A stretch of 64,000 bases of DNA, from NCBI GenBank assembly GCA_035628995.1, contig DASPIR010000027.1, positions 16,621 through 80,620 of the forward strand, given 5' to 3'. The DNA comes from Clostridia bacterium (GTDB taxonomy: Bacteria; Bacillota; Clostridia; Lutisporales; Lutisporaceae). The stretch's first letter is position 1. Every line of letters begins with the position of its first letter. The notes beneath the pieces were generated by a model. It was not told the DNA's origin. It did no database searches and saw only the letters and a list, made by a program, of their open reading frames with translations. This document shows positions 56,278-64,000 of this stretch, piece after piece. The position numbers and the translations under genes are program-made.

Positions 56278-56529
56278 ATGGCAATGAACCGATTTTCCAA
56301 TTCGGATTTGCTGGGACTTCCCAATTGTATAGGGCTGTCAAAAACAGGAGAATGTATTTGGTTAAATTTTAAAGCATGTAAGGGCAAAGAATGTAAATTT
56401 AAACGTTCAGCAGAAGAGAGCAGATACTCACGTATCCATACGTTTCAACGGTTGGCGAGCCTTGATGATAGAAAGCAAACGTATATTGCGAACAAGTATT
56501 ACAATGGCAGGAGACCATGGAATAAATAA
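56278..56529 (+). CDS. Small Cys-containing protein in the repair cassette
   Basis: An 83-residue, basic protein with cysteines in LPNCIGL, GECIW, FKACKGKECKFKR, giving C-x9-C-x8-C-x4-C, so a metal site is possible. It starts MAMNRFSNSDLLGLP and ends with a basic WNK tail. CGGAGGTGATTAT precedes ATG 56278. Not recognised as a named family. Its place between a UvrA-like protein and RecA, and its shared codon use, suggest an accessory DNA-binding role, which is inference only. Confidence 0.75.
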   Translation: MAMNRFSNSDLLGLPNCIGLSKTGECIWLNFKACKGKECKFKRSAEESRYSRIHTFQRLASLDDRKQTYIANKYYNGRRPWNK

Positions 56530-56586
56530 TTCTTTTCAAGAACCAAAACAGGAAATAACAAAAGATAGGAGATGTGTAAAGAAATT

Positions 56587-56679
56587 ATGTATCAGATCGG
56601 TGATTTAATTATTTATGGAAACCATGGAGCATGTAAGGTGGAAGCAGTTGGAGGGAATGAAACAGATGACTTTAGATAA
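56587..56679 (+). pseudogene. CarD-like regulator, N-terminal 30 codons only
   Basis: The frame [23 protein letters not shown] and seven more residues matches the conserved N-terminus of the CarD/CdnL/TRCF-RID family and then stops at TAA 56677-56679. The normal CarD is about 150-170 residues, so over 80% is missing. The recA ribosome site (GGAGGG) and start lie inside this fragment, in another frame. It could instead be kept as a short leader ORF that controls recA translation. Confidence 0.65.
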
Positions 56680-57712
56680 GAGGCCAATTGAACAGGCGCC
56701 TGCCAATGAGAAAAGGAAAGCCCTGGATAAAGTTTTGAATCAGATTGAGCATACTTTTGGGAAAGGCGCTGTTATGCGGCTTGGCGAAAATTCAAATATT
56801 GTAATGGATACTATCCCAACTGGCTCTATTGGTTTGGATTTAGCGTTAGGAGTCGGTGGTGTGCCCAAGGGAAGGATCGTGGAAATCTATGGTCCGGAAT
56901 CTTCCGGGAAAACCACATTGGCGCTCCAAATTATTGCGGAGGCTCAAAAACAGGGCGGCGAGGTGGCTTTTATAGATGCAGAACACGCGCTGGATCCAAC
57001 CTATGCCAGAGCTTTGGGCGTGGATATAGACAATGTTTTGGTCTCCCAACCGGATACAGGTGAGCAGGCATTAGAGATTACAGAGATATTGGTGCGCTCC
57101 GGTGCTTTAGCCGTTGTTGTTGTGGATTCTGTTGCAGCATTGGTTCCACGAGCGGAAATTGAGGGCGAAATGGGAGACAGCCATATGGGACTCCAAGCCA
57201 GACTGATGAGTCAGGCGCTGCGAAAGTTGACCGGTTGTATCGCAAAAACAAATTGTGTTGTAGTCTTTATTAACCAACTGAGAGAAAAGATTGGAGTTAT
57301 GTATGGCAATCCGGAGGTGACGACCGGTGGCCGTGCATTGAAGTTTTATGCATCTGTTCGTATTGATATCCGCCGAATTGAAACAATTAAGAATGGATCA
57401 GAGATGGTAGGAAGCCGCACTCGCGCCAAAATTGTGAAGAACAAGGTGGCTCCGCCTTTTCGTGATGCGGAGTTTGACATTATGTATGGCCAAGGCATCT
57501 CCAAACCGGGCGAACTGGTTGATCTTGGAGTTAAGCTGGATCTGGTTCAAAAGCTCGGTTCTTGGTATGCTATGGGAGACGTCAGGCTTGGGCAGGGCAG
57601 AGAAGCAGCAAAACAATATCTCATCGATCATCCGGATACTGCAAAAGAAATAGAGTCTGAGATGCGTAAGAATGCCTTTAAGCTTGAAAGCAGTCAGGCA
57701 CAACTACCGTAA
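56666..57712 (+). CDS. recA: RecA recombinase, likely additional copy
   Basis: A 348-residue recombinase with a complete core: Walker [12 protein letters not shown] (Gly76 on), the E in [10 protein letters not shown], Walker [12 protein letters not shown]1 [21 protein letters not shown]2 region [23 protein letters not shown]. The C-terminal tail is less acidic than most chromosomal RecA. ATG 56666 follows GGAGGG after ten bases; the longer frame starts at 56615. recA is not in its standard setting next to pgsA/cinA/rny, and codon use (CGN) differs from its neighbours, so it may be a second, acquired recA. Only a full genome would prove a second copy. Confidence 0.92.
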   Translation: MTLDKRPIEQAPANEKRKALDKVLNQIEHTFGKGAVMRLGENSNIVMDTIPTGSIGLDLALGVGGVPKGRIVEIYGPESSGKTTLALQIIAEAQKQGGEVAFIDAEHALDPTYARALGVDIDNVLVSQPDTGEQALEITEILVRSGALAVVVVDSVAALVPRAEIEGEMGDSHMGLQARLMSQALRKLTGCIAKTNCVVVFINQLREKIGVMYGNPEVTTGGRALKFYASVRIDIRRIETIKNGSEMVGSRTRAKIVKNKVAPPFRDAEFDIMYGQGISKPGELVDLGVKLDLVQKLGSWYAMGDVRLGQGREAAKQYLIDHPDTAKEIESEMRKNAFKLESSQAQLP

Positions 57713-57728
57713 ATAATTTTCATAAAAA

Positions 57729-57774
57729 GCTTCTATGTTGTTAAAATACTTCAATAGAAGCCTTTTTCTTTTCA
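57729..57774 (+). terminator. Terminator after recA
   Basis: GCTTCTAT (57729-57736) pairs with ATAGAAGC (57754-57761), followed by CTTTTTCTTTT. It closes the repair cassette. Confidence 0.85.
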
Positions 57775-57845
57775 TAAAAATATTCAAATTAGCACAAAAT
57801 ATTCAAGATACATGGAGCAAAGAAAATCCGAAGGGAGGAACAGTT

Positions 57846-58424
57846 TTGGGCAAGCTATTGGAAATACGTTGGCATGGACGCGGTGGTCAAGGAGCTAAAA
57901 CAGCTTCACTTCTCCTGGCGGACGCTGCCTTTAACACGGGAAAGTATATTCAGGGTTTTCCTGAGTACGGTCCTGAAAGAATGGGCGCACCTATTACAGC
58001 TTACAACAGGATAAGTGATGAAAGGATAAATATCCATTCAAACATTTATGAGCCGGACTATGTGGTAGTAGTTGATGAGTCGCTGATTTCTGCAATAGAT
58101 GTAACTGCAGGTCTCAAGGAATCAGGCGCTATTATAGTTAATACGGAGAAGACCCCCGAAGAAGTGAGAAAGTATCTTAAAGGTTACAAGGGTAAGGTAT
58201 GTACAATAAATGCCAGAAAGATTTCTGAAGAGACTTTAGGCAAGAATTTCCCCAACACTCCTATGCTGGGTGCGGTAGTAATGGTTGGTGGGATTATGGA
58301 GCCTGACAAATTTCTTGAAGACATGAAAGGGTCCTTTGCACATAAGTTTAAAACGAAGCCGGAGGTAATAGAGGGTAATATGAAGGCGATTGAACGTGCA
58401 ATGCAGGAGGTACAAGGGTTATGA
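57846..58424 (+). CDS. porG: 2-oxoacid:ferredoxin oxidoreductase, gamma subunit
   Basis: A 192-residue gamma subunit: WHGRGGQGAKTASLLLADAAFNTGKYIQGFPEYGPERMGAPITAYNRISDERI and NTPMLGAVVMVGGI are the diagnostic segments. Start is TTG 57846 seven bases after GGGAGG. First gene of porGDAB; its stop overlaps porD by four bases. Transcription could come from a local promoter or from read-through of the cassette. Confidence 0.93.
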   Translation: MGKLLEIRWHGRGGQGAKTASLLLADAAFNTGKYIQGFPEYGPERMGAPITAYNRISDERINIHSNIYEPDYVVVVDESLISAIDVTAGLKESGAIIVNTEKTPEEVRKYLKGYKGKVCTINARKISEETLGKNFPNTPMLGAVVMVGGIMEPDKFLEDMKGSFAHKFKTKPEVIEGNMKAIERAMQEVQGL

Positions 58425-58747
58425 GCAGTAAAACAGTAAAAAAAATGACCGCTGAAACACCCTGGAGGGAAATAACACCGGGAGGGGCTATATTTGAAGC
58501 GGGAAATGCTGAAGGCTACAAAACTGGCGATTGGAGGTCCATGCGCCCGGTTTGGATTGAAGAAAAGTGCACTCAGTGCATGCTCTGCCCTCCGACCTGC
58601 CCAGATACATCCATTCCTGTAAAGGACAGCAAGAGATTGGATTTTGATTACGACCATTGTAAGGGCTGTGGAGTTTGTGTGAAAATATGTCCTTTCAAAG
58701 CAATAGATTTTATTAAGGAAGAAGATAAGCAAGAACAGGAGGTATAG
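58421..58747 (+). CDS. porD: 2-oxoacid:ferredoxin oxidoreductase, delta (ferredoxin) subunit
   Basis: A 108-residue ferredoxin-like subunit with two 4Fe-4S motifs (CTQCMLCPPTCPD, CKGCGVCVKICP) that passes electrons from the alpha/beta TPP site to ferredoxin. The first has a CPPTCPD variant typical of PorD. It overlaps porG by four bases and is seven bases before porA. Confidence 0.95.
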   Translation: MSSKTVKKMTAETPWREITPGGAIFEAGNAEGYKTGDWRSMRPVWIEEKCTQCMLCPPTCPDTSIPVKDSKRLDFDYDHCKGCGVCVKICPFKAIDFIKEEDKQEQEV

Positions 58748-58753
58748 GCGTAC

Positions 58754-59935
58754 ATGTCAATAAGGGAAAGATTATCTGGAAATGAAGCAATAGCTGTTGC
58801 AATGAGGCAGATTAACCCCGATGTAGTTGCTGCATTCCCTATTACTCCATCAACGGAGATACCCCAGTATTTCTCACAATTTGTATCAAATGGGCAAGTG
58901 CAGACCGAATTTGTGGCAGTCGAGTCAGAACATAGTGCAATGTCTGCATGTGTTGGGGCGCAGGCAGCAGGAGGCAGGACGATGACAGCGACCTCGGCAA
59001 ACGGTTTGGCACTGATGTGGGAAGTCCTATATATAGCAGCAGCTATGAAACTGCCAATAACTATGTCCTGTGTCAACAGAGCACTTTCGGGACCATTGAA
59101 TATCCATAATGATCACAGCGACTCAATGGGTGCCAGAGACTCAGGATGGATTCAACTGTATAGTGAAACTAACCAGGAGGCCTATGACAACGCAATACAA
59201 GCAATAAGAATAGGCGAGCATAAGGATGTAATGCTTCCGGTTATGGTGTGCCAGGATGGTTTTATCACAAGCCATGCAGTAGAAAACATCGATCTGCTGG
59301 AAGACGAAAAGGTTAAGGCTTTTGTTGGAGAATACAAGCCGGAGCACTATCTTTTAAACTCAGAAGAGCAGATGGCAGTGGGTCCGCTTGATCTTCCGGT
59401 ACATTGCTTTGAGCACAAGCGTGAGCAGGCTGAGAGCATGATAAATGCCAAAAAGGTAATAATGGAAGTAGCTAAGGAATTTGAAAAGCTATCAGGAAGA
59501 AAATATGAGCTTTTCGAAGAATATAAGTTGAAAGATGCAGAGGTTGCAGTTGTAATAATCAACTCAACTGCAGGAACTGCAAAAACGGTGGTTGATTCAC
59601 TCAGAGAAAAGGGAATAAAGGCAGGACTCCTAAAGATAAGGGTATTCAGGCCTTTCCCAGAGGAAGAGATTGTTGAGGCCTTAAAGAATGTTAAAGCACT
59701 TGCAGTTATGGATAAGGCAGAGGGTTTTTCTGCAGTAGGAGGGCCTCTGGGAGCTGAGATAAAGTCGGCACTCTATGGGAGAGCAGATGGAATAAAAGTT
59801 GTAAACTTTATATATGGCTTAGGCGGCAGAGATGTAAAAGCTGATGATATTGAGCAGGTATATAATGATCTGCTTTCCATCCAAAAGACCGGCAATGTAG
59901 GAGAAACATACAGATATTTAGGAGTTAGAGAATAG
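58754..59935 (+). CDS. porA: 2-oxoacid:ferredoxin oxidoreductase, alpha subunit
   Basis: A 393-residue alpha subunit. AAFPITPSTEIPQYFSQF and EFVAVESEHSAMSACVGAQAAGGRTMTATSANGLALMWE mark the domain I region that helps hold TPP and substrate. It fits the pyruvate (Por) or 2-ketoisovalerate (Vor) class; the sequence alone does not decide between them. AGGAGGT precedes. porB follows after 16 bases. Confidence 0.93.
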   Translation: MSIRERLSGNEAIAVAMRQINPDVVAAFPITPSTEIPQYFSQFVSNGQVQTEFVAVESEHSAMSACVGAQAAGGRTMTATSANGLALMWEVLYIAAAMKLPITMSCVNRALSGPLNIHNDHSDSMGARDSGWIQLYSETNQEAYDNAIQAIRIGEHKDVMLPVMVCQDGFITSHAVENIDLLEDEKVKAFVGEYKPEHYLLNSEEQMAVGPLDLPVHCFEHKREQAESMINAKKVIMEVAKEFEKLSGRKYELFEEYKLKDAEVAVVIINSTAGTAKTVVDSLREKGIKAGLLKIRVFRPFPEEEIVEALKNVKALAVMDKAEGFSAVGGPLGAEIKSALYGRADGIKVVNFIYGLGGRDVKADDIEQVYNDLLSIQKTGNVGETYRYLGVRE

Positions 59936-59951
59936 GAGGTGAGCCTTAATA

Positions 59952-60890
59952 ATGGCGTATAATCTTAAGCAGGTAATGAACAAACCGGAACGATTGACAG
60001 GCGGACACAGAATGTGTGCTGGGTGTGGCGCGCCACCGACAGTAAGGACCGTATTGAGGGCTTTAGACCCGGAACATCATGCAGTATGCGGCTCAGCTAC
60101 AGGGTGTTTGGAGGTGTCTACCTTCCTATATCCATATACAGCCTGGAAAGACTCTTTTATACACAATGCCTTTGAGAATGCCGGCGCTACCATAAGTGGT
60201 GCAGAAGCAGCTTATGTTGCTATGAAAAGAAAAGGCCGTATGGATGATACTTATAAATTCATCGCTTTCGGGGGGGATGGAGGAACTTATGATATAGGCC
60301 TCCAATCGCTGTCCGGAGCAATGGAAAGAGGACATGACATGGTATATGTATGCTATGATAATGAAGCCTACATGAATACCGGAATACAAAGGTCCTCCAG
60401 CACTCCAAAATATTGTGACACGACTACAAGTCCCCAAGGAACGGTCATTCCTGGTAAACAGCAGTTCAAAAAGGACTTGACTGCAGTAATGATTGCGCAC
60501 AACATACCCTATGTTGCACAATCTACACTAACCTCGAACTTCAAAGATCTTTATGAAAAATCAGAAAAAGCCATATATACGAAGGGGCCGGCATTCTTAA
60601 ATGTATTGGCTCCATGCCCAAGAGGATGGAGGTATAATACTCCTGATCTTATGGAAATATTAAAGCTGGCTATAGATACATGCGTCTGGCCATTATATGA
60701 GGTTGAGGATGGAGTTTGGAAGCTGAACTACAAGCCAAAGAAGAAGCTTTCTGTTGTTGAATATCTGAAACCCCAGGGAAGATTCAAGCATTTATTCACT
60801 GATGAGAATAAGCCCTTAATTGAGGATATCCAAGCAGATGTCGATAAGAAGTGGGAAGAATTGCTGAAGAAATGTGGTGAAAGCTCATAA
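59952..60890 (+). CDS. porB: 2-oxoacid:ferredoxin oxidoreductase, beta subunit
   Basis: A 312-residue TPP-binding beta subunit: CAGCGAPPTVRTVLRAL and the TPP motif GGDGGTYDIGLQSLSGAMERGHDMVYVCYDNEAYMNTGIQRSS are intact. The cysteines in MCAGCGAPP bind the 4Fe-4S cluster with a further Cys in VCGSATGC. AGGAGGTGAGCC precedes the ATG. Last gene of porGDAB. Confidence 0.95.
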   Translation: MAYNLKQVMNKPERLTGGHRMCAGCGAPPTVRTVLRALDPEHHAVCGSATGCLEVSTFLYPYTAWKDSFIHNAFENAGATISGAEAAYVAMKRKGRMDDTYKFIAFGGDGGTYDIGLQSLSGAMERGHDMVYVCYDNEAYMNTGIQRSSSTPKYCDTTTSPQGTVIPGKQQFKKDLTAVMIAHNIPYVAQSTLTSNFKDLYEKSEKAIYTKGPAFLNVLAPCPRGWRYNTPDLMEILKLAIDTCVWPLYEVEDGVWKLNYKPKKKLSVVEYLKPQGRFKHLFTDENKPLIEDIQADVDKKWEELLKKCGESS

Positions 60891-60917
60891 AAACGTGCGA
60901 AAGCACGTTTTTTTTGT
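60891..60917 (+). terminator. porGDAB terminator
   Basis: AAACGTGC-GAAA-GCACGTTT followed by T residues (60891-60917). Confidence 0.93.
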
Positions 60918-61018
60918 ATAGAATTAAACTCGTATAAAATAATGAACATTATATATATATATGTCGAAATATTTAGAATAAAGTGTTATAATTTAGTGCA
61001 TATATAAATAATTATTCA

Positions 61019-61026
61019 GCCGATAT
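61019..61026 (+). promoter_or_regulatory. Sigma-D-like -10 box before the chemoreceptor gene
   Basis: GCCGATAT (61019-61026) is the exact sigma-28/sigma-D -10 consensus. The -35 region is AT-rich (CATATATAAA) but lacks a clear TAAA at the ideal distance. It lies 48 bases before the MCP start, a sensible position. Flagella and chemotaxis genes elsewhere would be expected. Confidence 0.6.
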
Positions 61027-61074
61027 AATAATTACACCAAAAAAGAATTCAGTCAAGAAACGAGGAGAGATTGT

Positions 61075-63084
61075 ATGAGGCTAAGTTTTAAAATTACTTT
61101 ACCTGTAATAATCCTGTTGATTGCTGTGGTAACAGCATTATCCGGAGTCTCATTTTACTTTACTGAGCAGTTGATAGCGAGCAACATGTCACAGTTGTCG
61201 CAAAGCAAGCTGGATGAGGTACAGAATGTGATTCTAAGCAGAAATGCAGAGTTATCTGTCAAGAAGCAGGAAATCAACAAGGAATATCTGGATAAAGTTA
61301 AGGTATTAAATAATGTAATTGCTATGAACCCGAATATAGTCAAAGATAATTCAAAACTGTTTGATATGGCGGCAGCGCTTGGAATTGATGAAATACATAT
61401 AACCGATGAAAAAGGGATTATACGATGGGGAACTATAGGAAACTTTTACAATCTTGACTTGGTTTCAGACAAAAGCCTGGCGGTATTTTCACTTGGAGTA
61501 ACCAATCCGGATTATGAATTTGTCCAACAACCAACAGTAAGAAGTACGGATGGTGTTCTTTTTCAATATGCCGGTGCAGGCAGAAAGGACAAGCCTGGTG
61601 TAGTGCTGTTGGGATTTGCGCCTAATAAGCTTCAGAAAGAATTGGTGAAAGCGGATATCAGCAGCATTTCGGACGAATCAGCCTTTGGCGCTAACGGCAC
61701 TGTAATTATAGTAAATCAAGATACTAATTCCATAGTAAGTCACAAAGATTCAGCACTGAAAGGAAAAATAGTAACAGATTTTGACTGGGGTAATAAAATC
61801 TTGGAAAGTGAACCCGGCGAATTCCATTACACATTGGATGGAAAAGATTACTTTATGAAATATCAGCGTTCCGGAGTGTATATTATATGTGCAACAATCC
61901 CTTCAGAGGAATTTACAGCAGGCTTAAGCAGCATGCTAAGAAATATTGCAATAATTTCTTTGATAGCATTAGTGCTAAGTGTGATAGTAATAAGCTTTCT
62001 TCTAAAAGTAAATATTATAAATGAAATAAATAAGCTTATGAAGGTAATTAAGCTGATAGGTGAAGGAGACCTTACAAAAACAGTGAATATAAGATCCAGC
62101 AAGGAGTTCAAAAGTCTTAGTGAAGGAATCAATCTAATGACTAACAATCTCAAAGAGTTAATTATAAAGAGCTTTGAGATGACGCAAAAACTCAGAGAGT
62201 CTGGGGAGAGACTGACCGGCTCAGCAGATATGTCAAGCAAGGGCGCCGCAGAGATGGCTACAACAATTAATGACCTTGCAGAAGGAGCCAATGATCAAGC
62301 AGATGGAGCTACAAAAGGAGCATTAACGGCAAAAGATGTTCTGGATAAAGCCGAAGCTATTTCCCAAAGCATTGGGGATACGGTTAGAAGCACTGAGCTT
62401 ACCAAAGATACAGTTTTGGAAGGTGTCGAAATAATCAAGCTACAGAATGAAAAAATGCAGGAGAGCGTAATAAGCTCAGAAAATCTTGGTAATTCTATAA
62501 GTGATCTTTCAAAAAGTGCTGGCGAAATCGGGGATATAATAAATGTAATTACATCCATAGCTGACCAAACTAATATGCTCGCATTAAACGCAGCCATAGA
62601 GGCCGCTAGAGCGGGAGAAGTCGGTAGAGGCTTTGCGGTAGTTGCCGATGAGGTGAGAAAGCTTGCAGAAGGCTCAACAATAGCAGCTCGCCAGATATCA
62701 GATATAATTGTCCAGATACAATCAAGTGTAGAGCATGCAAAAAAACAGGCAGGCAACTCAATAAGCGTTATTCAAGAGCAGCAGGCGGCAGTGTTGCATA
62801 CACAGAAAGCTTTTGATAAAATAAATAATGTGACTCAGGAAGCTGCAGGTCAGGTTGGTAGAATTGCTGAAGCTACCGAGGACATCATAAGCGGCATACA
62901 CAAGATAGTTGAGATTGTAGAATCACAAGCAGCAGTTTCAGAAGAAAGTGCTGCCGGTACTGAAGAAATATCAGCATCTATGCAGGAGCAGACAGCGGCG
63001 ATAGAAGAAGTAGCGCATATAGCAAATAGCCTGATAGATGTTGTAGGTGAATTAAATACATTGATAAGCAGATTTAAAGTATAG
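61075..63084 (+). CDS. Methyl-accepting chemotaxis protein
   Basis: A 669-residue chemoreceptor: N-terminal helix (residues about 7-28), an external Cache-like sensor domain (about 35-280), second helix ([21 protein letters not shown]), HAMP (about 306-360), then a cytoplasmic helical bundle with the conserved hairpin tip [40 protein letters not shown]. It signals to CheA/CheW. CGAGGAG precedes the ATG, and a sigma-D-like box is 48 bases upstream. Confidence 0.95.
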   Translation: MRLSFKITLPVIILLIAVVTALSGVSFYFTEQLIASNMSQLSQSKLDEVQNVILSRNAELSVKKQEINKEYLDKVKVLNNVIAMNPNIVKDNSKLFDMAAALGIDEIHITDEKGIIRWGTIGNFYNLDLVSDKSLAVFSLGVTNPDYEFVQQPTVRSTDGVLFQYAGAGRKDKPGVVLLGFAPNKLQKELVKADISSISDESAFGANGTVIIVNQDTNSIVSHKDSALKGKIVTDFDWGNKILESEPGEFHYTLDGKDYFMKYQRSGVYIICATIPSEEFTAGLSSMLRNIAIISLIALVLSVIVISFLLKVNIINEINKLMKVIKLIGEGDLTKTVNIRSSKEFKSLSEGINLMTNNLKELIIKSFEMTQKLRESGERLTGSADMSSKGAAEMATTINDLAEGANDQADGATKGALTAKDVLDKAEAISQSIGDTVRSTELTKDTVLEGVEIIKLQNEKMQESVISSENLGNSISDLSKSAGEIGDIINVITSIADQTNMLALNAAIEAARAGEVGRGFAVVADEVRKLAEGSTIAARQISDIIVQIQSSVEHAKKQAGNSISVIQEQQAAVLHTQKAFDKINNVTQEAAGQVGRIAEATEDIISGIHKIVEIVESQAAVSEESAAGTEEISASMQEQTAAIEEVAHIANSLIDVVGELNTLISRFKV

Positions 63085-63107
63085 ATTATATAGTTATATA
63101 TAGAAGG

Positions 63108-63146
63108 AAAAAATCGGATGAAGCTTTCATCCGATTTTTTTCTCTT
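63108..63146 (+). terminator. Terminator after the chemoreceptor gene
   Basis: AATCGGATGAA (63112-63122) pairs with TTCATCCGATT (63126-63136) around a three-base loop, with A-runs and T-runs on both sides: a strong intrinsic terminator that works in either direction. Confidence 0.92.
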
Positions 63147-63225
63147 TTTTTATTCAAATTCTCGTATTAAAATACTCAGAATGCAAAGAATAAAACCAAA
63201 CGTGGGATTTAGAGGAGGCAATGGG

Positions 63226-63564
63226 ATGGAAAATTCAAAATCAGCAACATTTTTGAATAAAGACAGGATAATAATATCAAACCCCGAGGAGTACATGAGA
63301 GTTGATATAAGGAACCTGAGTTATGATGATGGTGAAGGACTTGCAGGTTACAACGGGAATGTTGTCGTAGGCTATGGCGACGAAGCTTTGGATGTATTCT
63401 TCCTATCCATAAATAAATTAAAAAACGAAGATATGGATGTAATCTGCGAAAAGGTGATGGAGCAATTCGGACAGGGCGGCAAGCTTGTTAATCTTATTAT
63501 ATATAATGGTGAAAGTATCATTTATAACTTGAATGACGAAGAGCAGGATGATGAGTTATCCTAA
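63226..63564 (+). CDS. Hypothetical protein, 112 residues
   Basis: A small acidic protein starting MENSKSATFLNKDRIIISNP and ending DEEQDDELS. The ATG 63226 follows GAGGAGG; an upstream frame (63118) has no site. The body (VDIRNLSYDDGEGLAGYNGNVVVGYGDEALDVFFLSINKLKN) has the look of a small beta-rich domain. Not recognised. It lies between a chemoreceptor gene and an rRNA operon. Confidence 0.7.
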   Translation: MENSKSATFLNKDRIIISNPEEYMRVDIRNLSYDDGEGLAGYNGNVVVGYGDEALDVFFLSINKLKNEDMDVICEKVMEQFGQGGKLVNLIIYNGESIIYNLNDEEQDDELS

Positions 63565-63769
63565 GATTACCAGTTGCAATGGTGAATTAAAAATGTTAAG
63601 ATAAGATTCCTGTCGCAAACAGCACAGGAAAACAGACAGCAAGCCTTAAACTTCCAGTTGACTCTGAAAGATATACATGGTAGAATGTAATTCCTGCCTC
63701 GGTAACGAAGCGGAAAAACAGACAGAAACGAAAGACGCAAATTACCACTAAAAACCAGTAAAAACGTTG
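63565..63769. other. Spacer between the last gene and the rRNA promoter
   Basis: About 200 bases with repeated AAACAGACAG-like words (63634, 63717) and no ORF that I can support; the two minus-strand open frames here have no ribosome site. The A+T-rich stretch directly before -35 (AAAAACCAGTAAAAACG) could be an UP element. Confidence 0.4.
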
Positions 63770-63798
63770 TTGACAACGGTTTAGCGGTGTGGTAATAT
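63770..63798 (+). promoter_or_regulatory. rRNA operon promoter
   Basis: TTGACA (63770-63775), 17-base spacer, TAATAT (63793-63798). Exact -35 and near-consensus -10, with A-rich sequence upstream, as in rrn promoters. It drives the leader that runs off the window end. Confidence 0.85.
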
Positions 63799-64000
63799 AG
63801 TAAAGGTCGGCGGCAGAAACGCCGGCAGAAAATGCTAAAATGCATAATAAATGCATATAAGAACAAATGGCCTTACAGGCCCGTTACGTCGGAACCCGCA
63901 CAATGAATTGTGCTCCATTCCTAGTAACGTTACGAACACTTCAAGTGTTCTCTGGTCCTTGAAAACTAAACAGTGTAAATTGATAACCAAGAATTTCTTT
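63799..64000 (+). other. 5' leader of an rRNA operon (16S start beyond window)
   Basis: The leader contains hairpins (GGCGGCAGAAACGCCG near 63808, CACAATGAATTGTG near 63899, GAACACTTCAAGTGTTC near 63934) and ends CTGGTCCTTGAAAACTAAAC, a word typical of the region just before 16S rRNA in Firmicutes. No 16S start motif is seen before 64000. bofA followed by an rRNA operon is also the B. subtilis arrangement, although here 14 kb lie between. Confidence 0.8.

Noticed and set aside
63567..63866. Minus-strand frames of 86 and 99 residues before the rRNA promoter
   Set aside because: Overlapping frames with no ribosome site in a region of repeated AAACAGACAG words.

Overview
The window reads as a chromosomal segment of an anaerobic, endospore-forming member of the Clostridia (Bacillota). 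The evidence is a pro-sigma-K inhibitor gene (bofA), a large Gram-positive SRP RNA, SLH-anchored and lipoprotein surface proteins, ferredoxin-dependent 2-oxoacid oxidoreductases, formate-tetrahydrofolate ligase, and strong SD-led genes with many ATTATA-rich promoters. Most of the window is moderately AT-rich and uses AGA/AGG for arginine. Two blocks differ: the liv operon (1.77-6.35 kb) and the uvrA/recA cassette (53.5-57.7 kb) use CGN arginine codons heavily and look acquired. The species cannot be named from the sequence alone.

Layout. 0-1.7 kb is a decayed zone: palindromic repeats, two fragments of a flavodoxin gene whose intact paralogue is at 6.7-7.2 kb, and a truncated AlbA/RecG-like gene. 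1.77-6.35 kb is a branched-chain amino-acid type ABC importer (livKHMGF, minus strand) with a strong hairpin between the binding-protein gene and the permeases. 6.5-8.2 kb has the flavodoxin, an XRE regulator and a divergent Cys-rich small protein with TGGACT operators. 8.3-10.7 kb has an MBL-fold lipoprotein, DUF3006 and an alpha/beta hydrolase. 11-15.4 kb is one giant M6-Kelch-SLH surface protease. 16.2-23 kb is a DesK/LiaS-type two-component system followed by a lipoprotein and an ABC-2 exporter. 23-28 kb has tRNA-Val, then fhs-hutU-ftcD (histidine to formyl-THF) and a YbaK-type deacylase. 28.8-34.4 kb has a large BTAD-AAA-TPR regulator, a nested repeat and a CocE-type hydrolase. 34.5-42.6 kb holds small genes, hemerythrin, YmaF, an OmpR/HK pair with HtrA, a radical SAM protein, an EamA transporter, a zinc-ribbon protein and DUF3243.

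42.7-49.6 kb carries a syntenic block also known from Bacillus: SRP RNA, dnaX, ybaB, recR, yaaL (DUF2508), bofA, here with an HD-GYP sensor inserted between the SRP RNA and dnaX. Next come the one-chain pyruvate:ferredoxin oxidoreductase (nifJ), the foreign-looking uvrA-like/small Cys protein/carD-fragment/recA cassette, and the four-subunit porGDAB. A chemoreceptor with a sigma-D-like -10 and a small unknown gene follow. The window ends inside the leader of an rRNA operon, with a near-consensus promoter at 63770-63798.

The most unusual region is the repair cassette at 53.46-57.77 kb. It encodes a UvrA paralogue lacking the insertion domain but keeping the UvrB-binding region, a small Cys protein, the first 30 codons of a CarD-like regulator, and a RecA whose ribosome site lies within that fragment. 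It sits exactly between two alternative pyruvate oxidoreductase systems.
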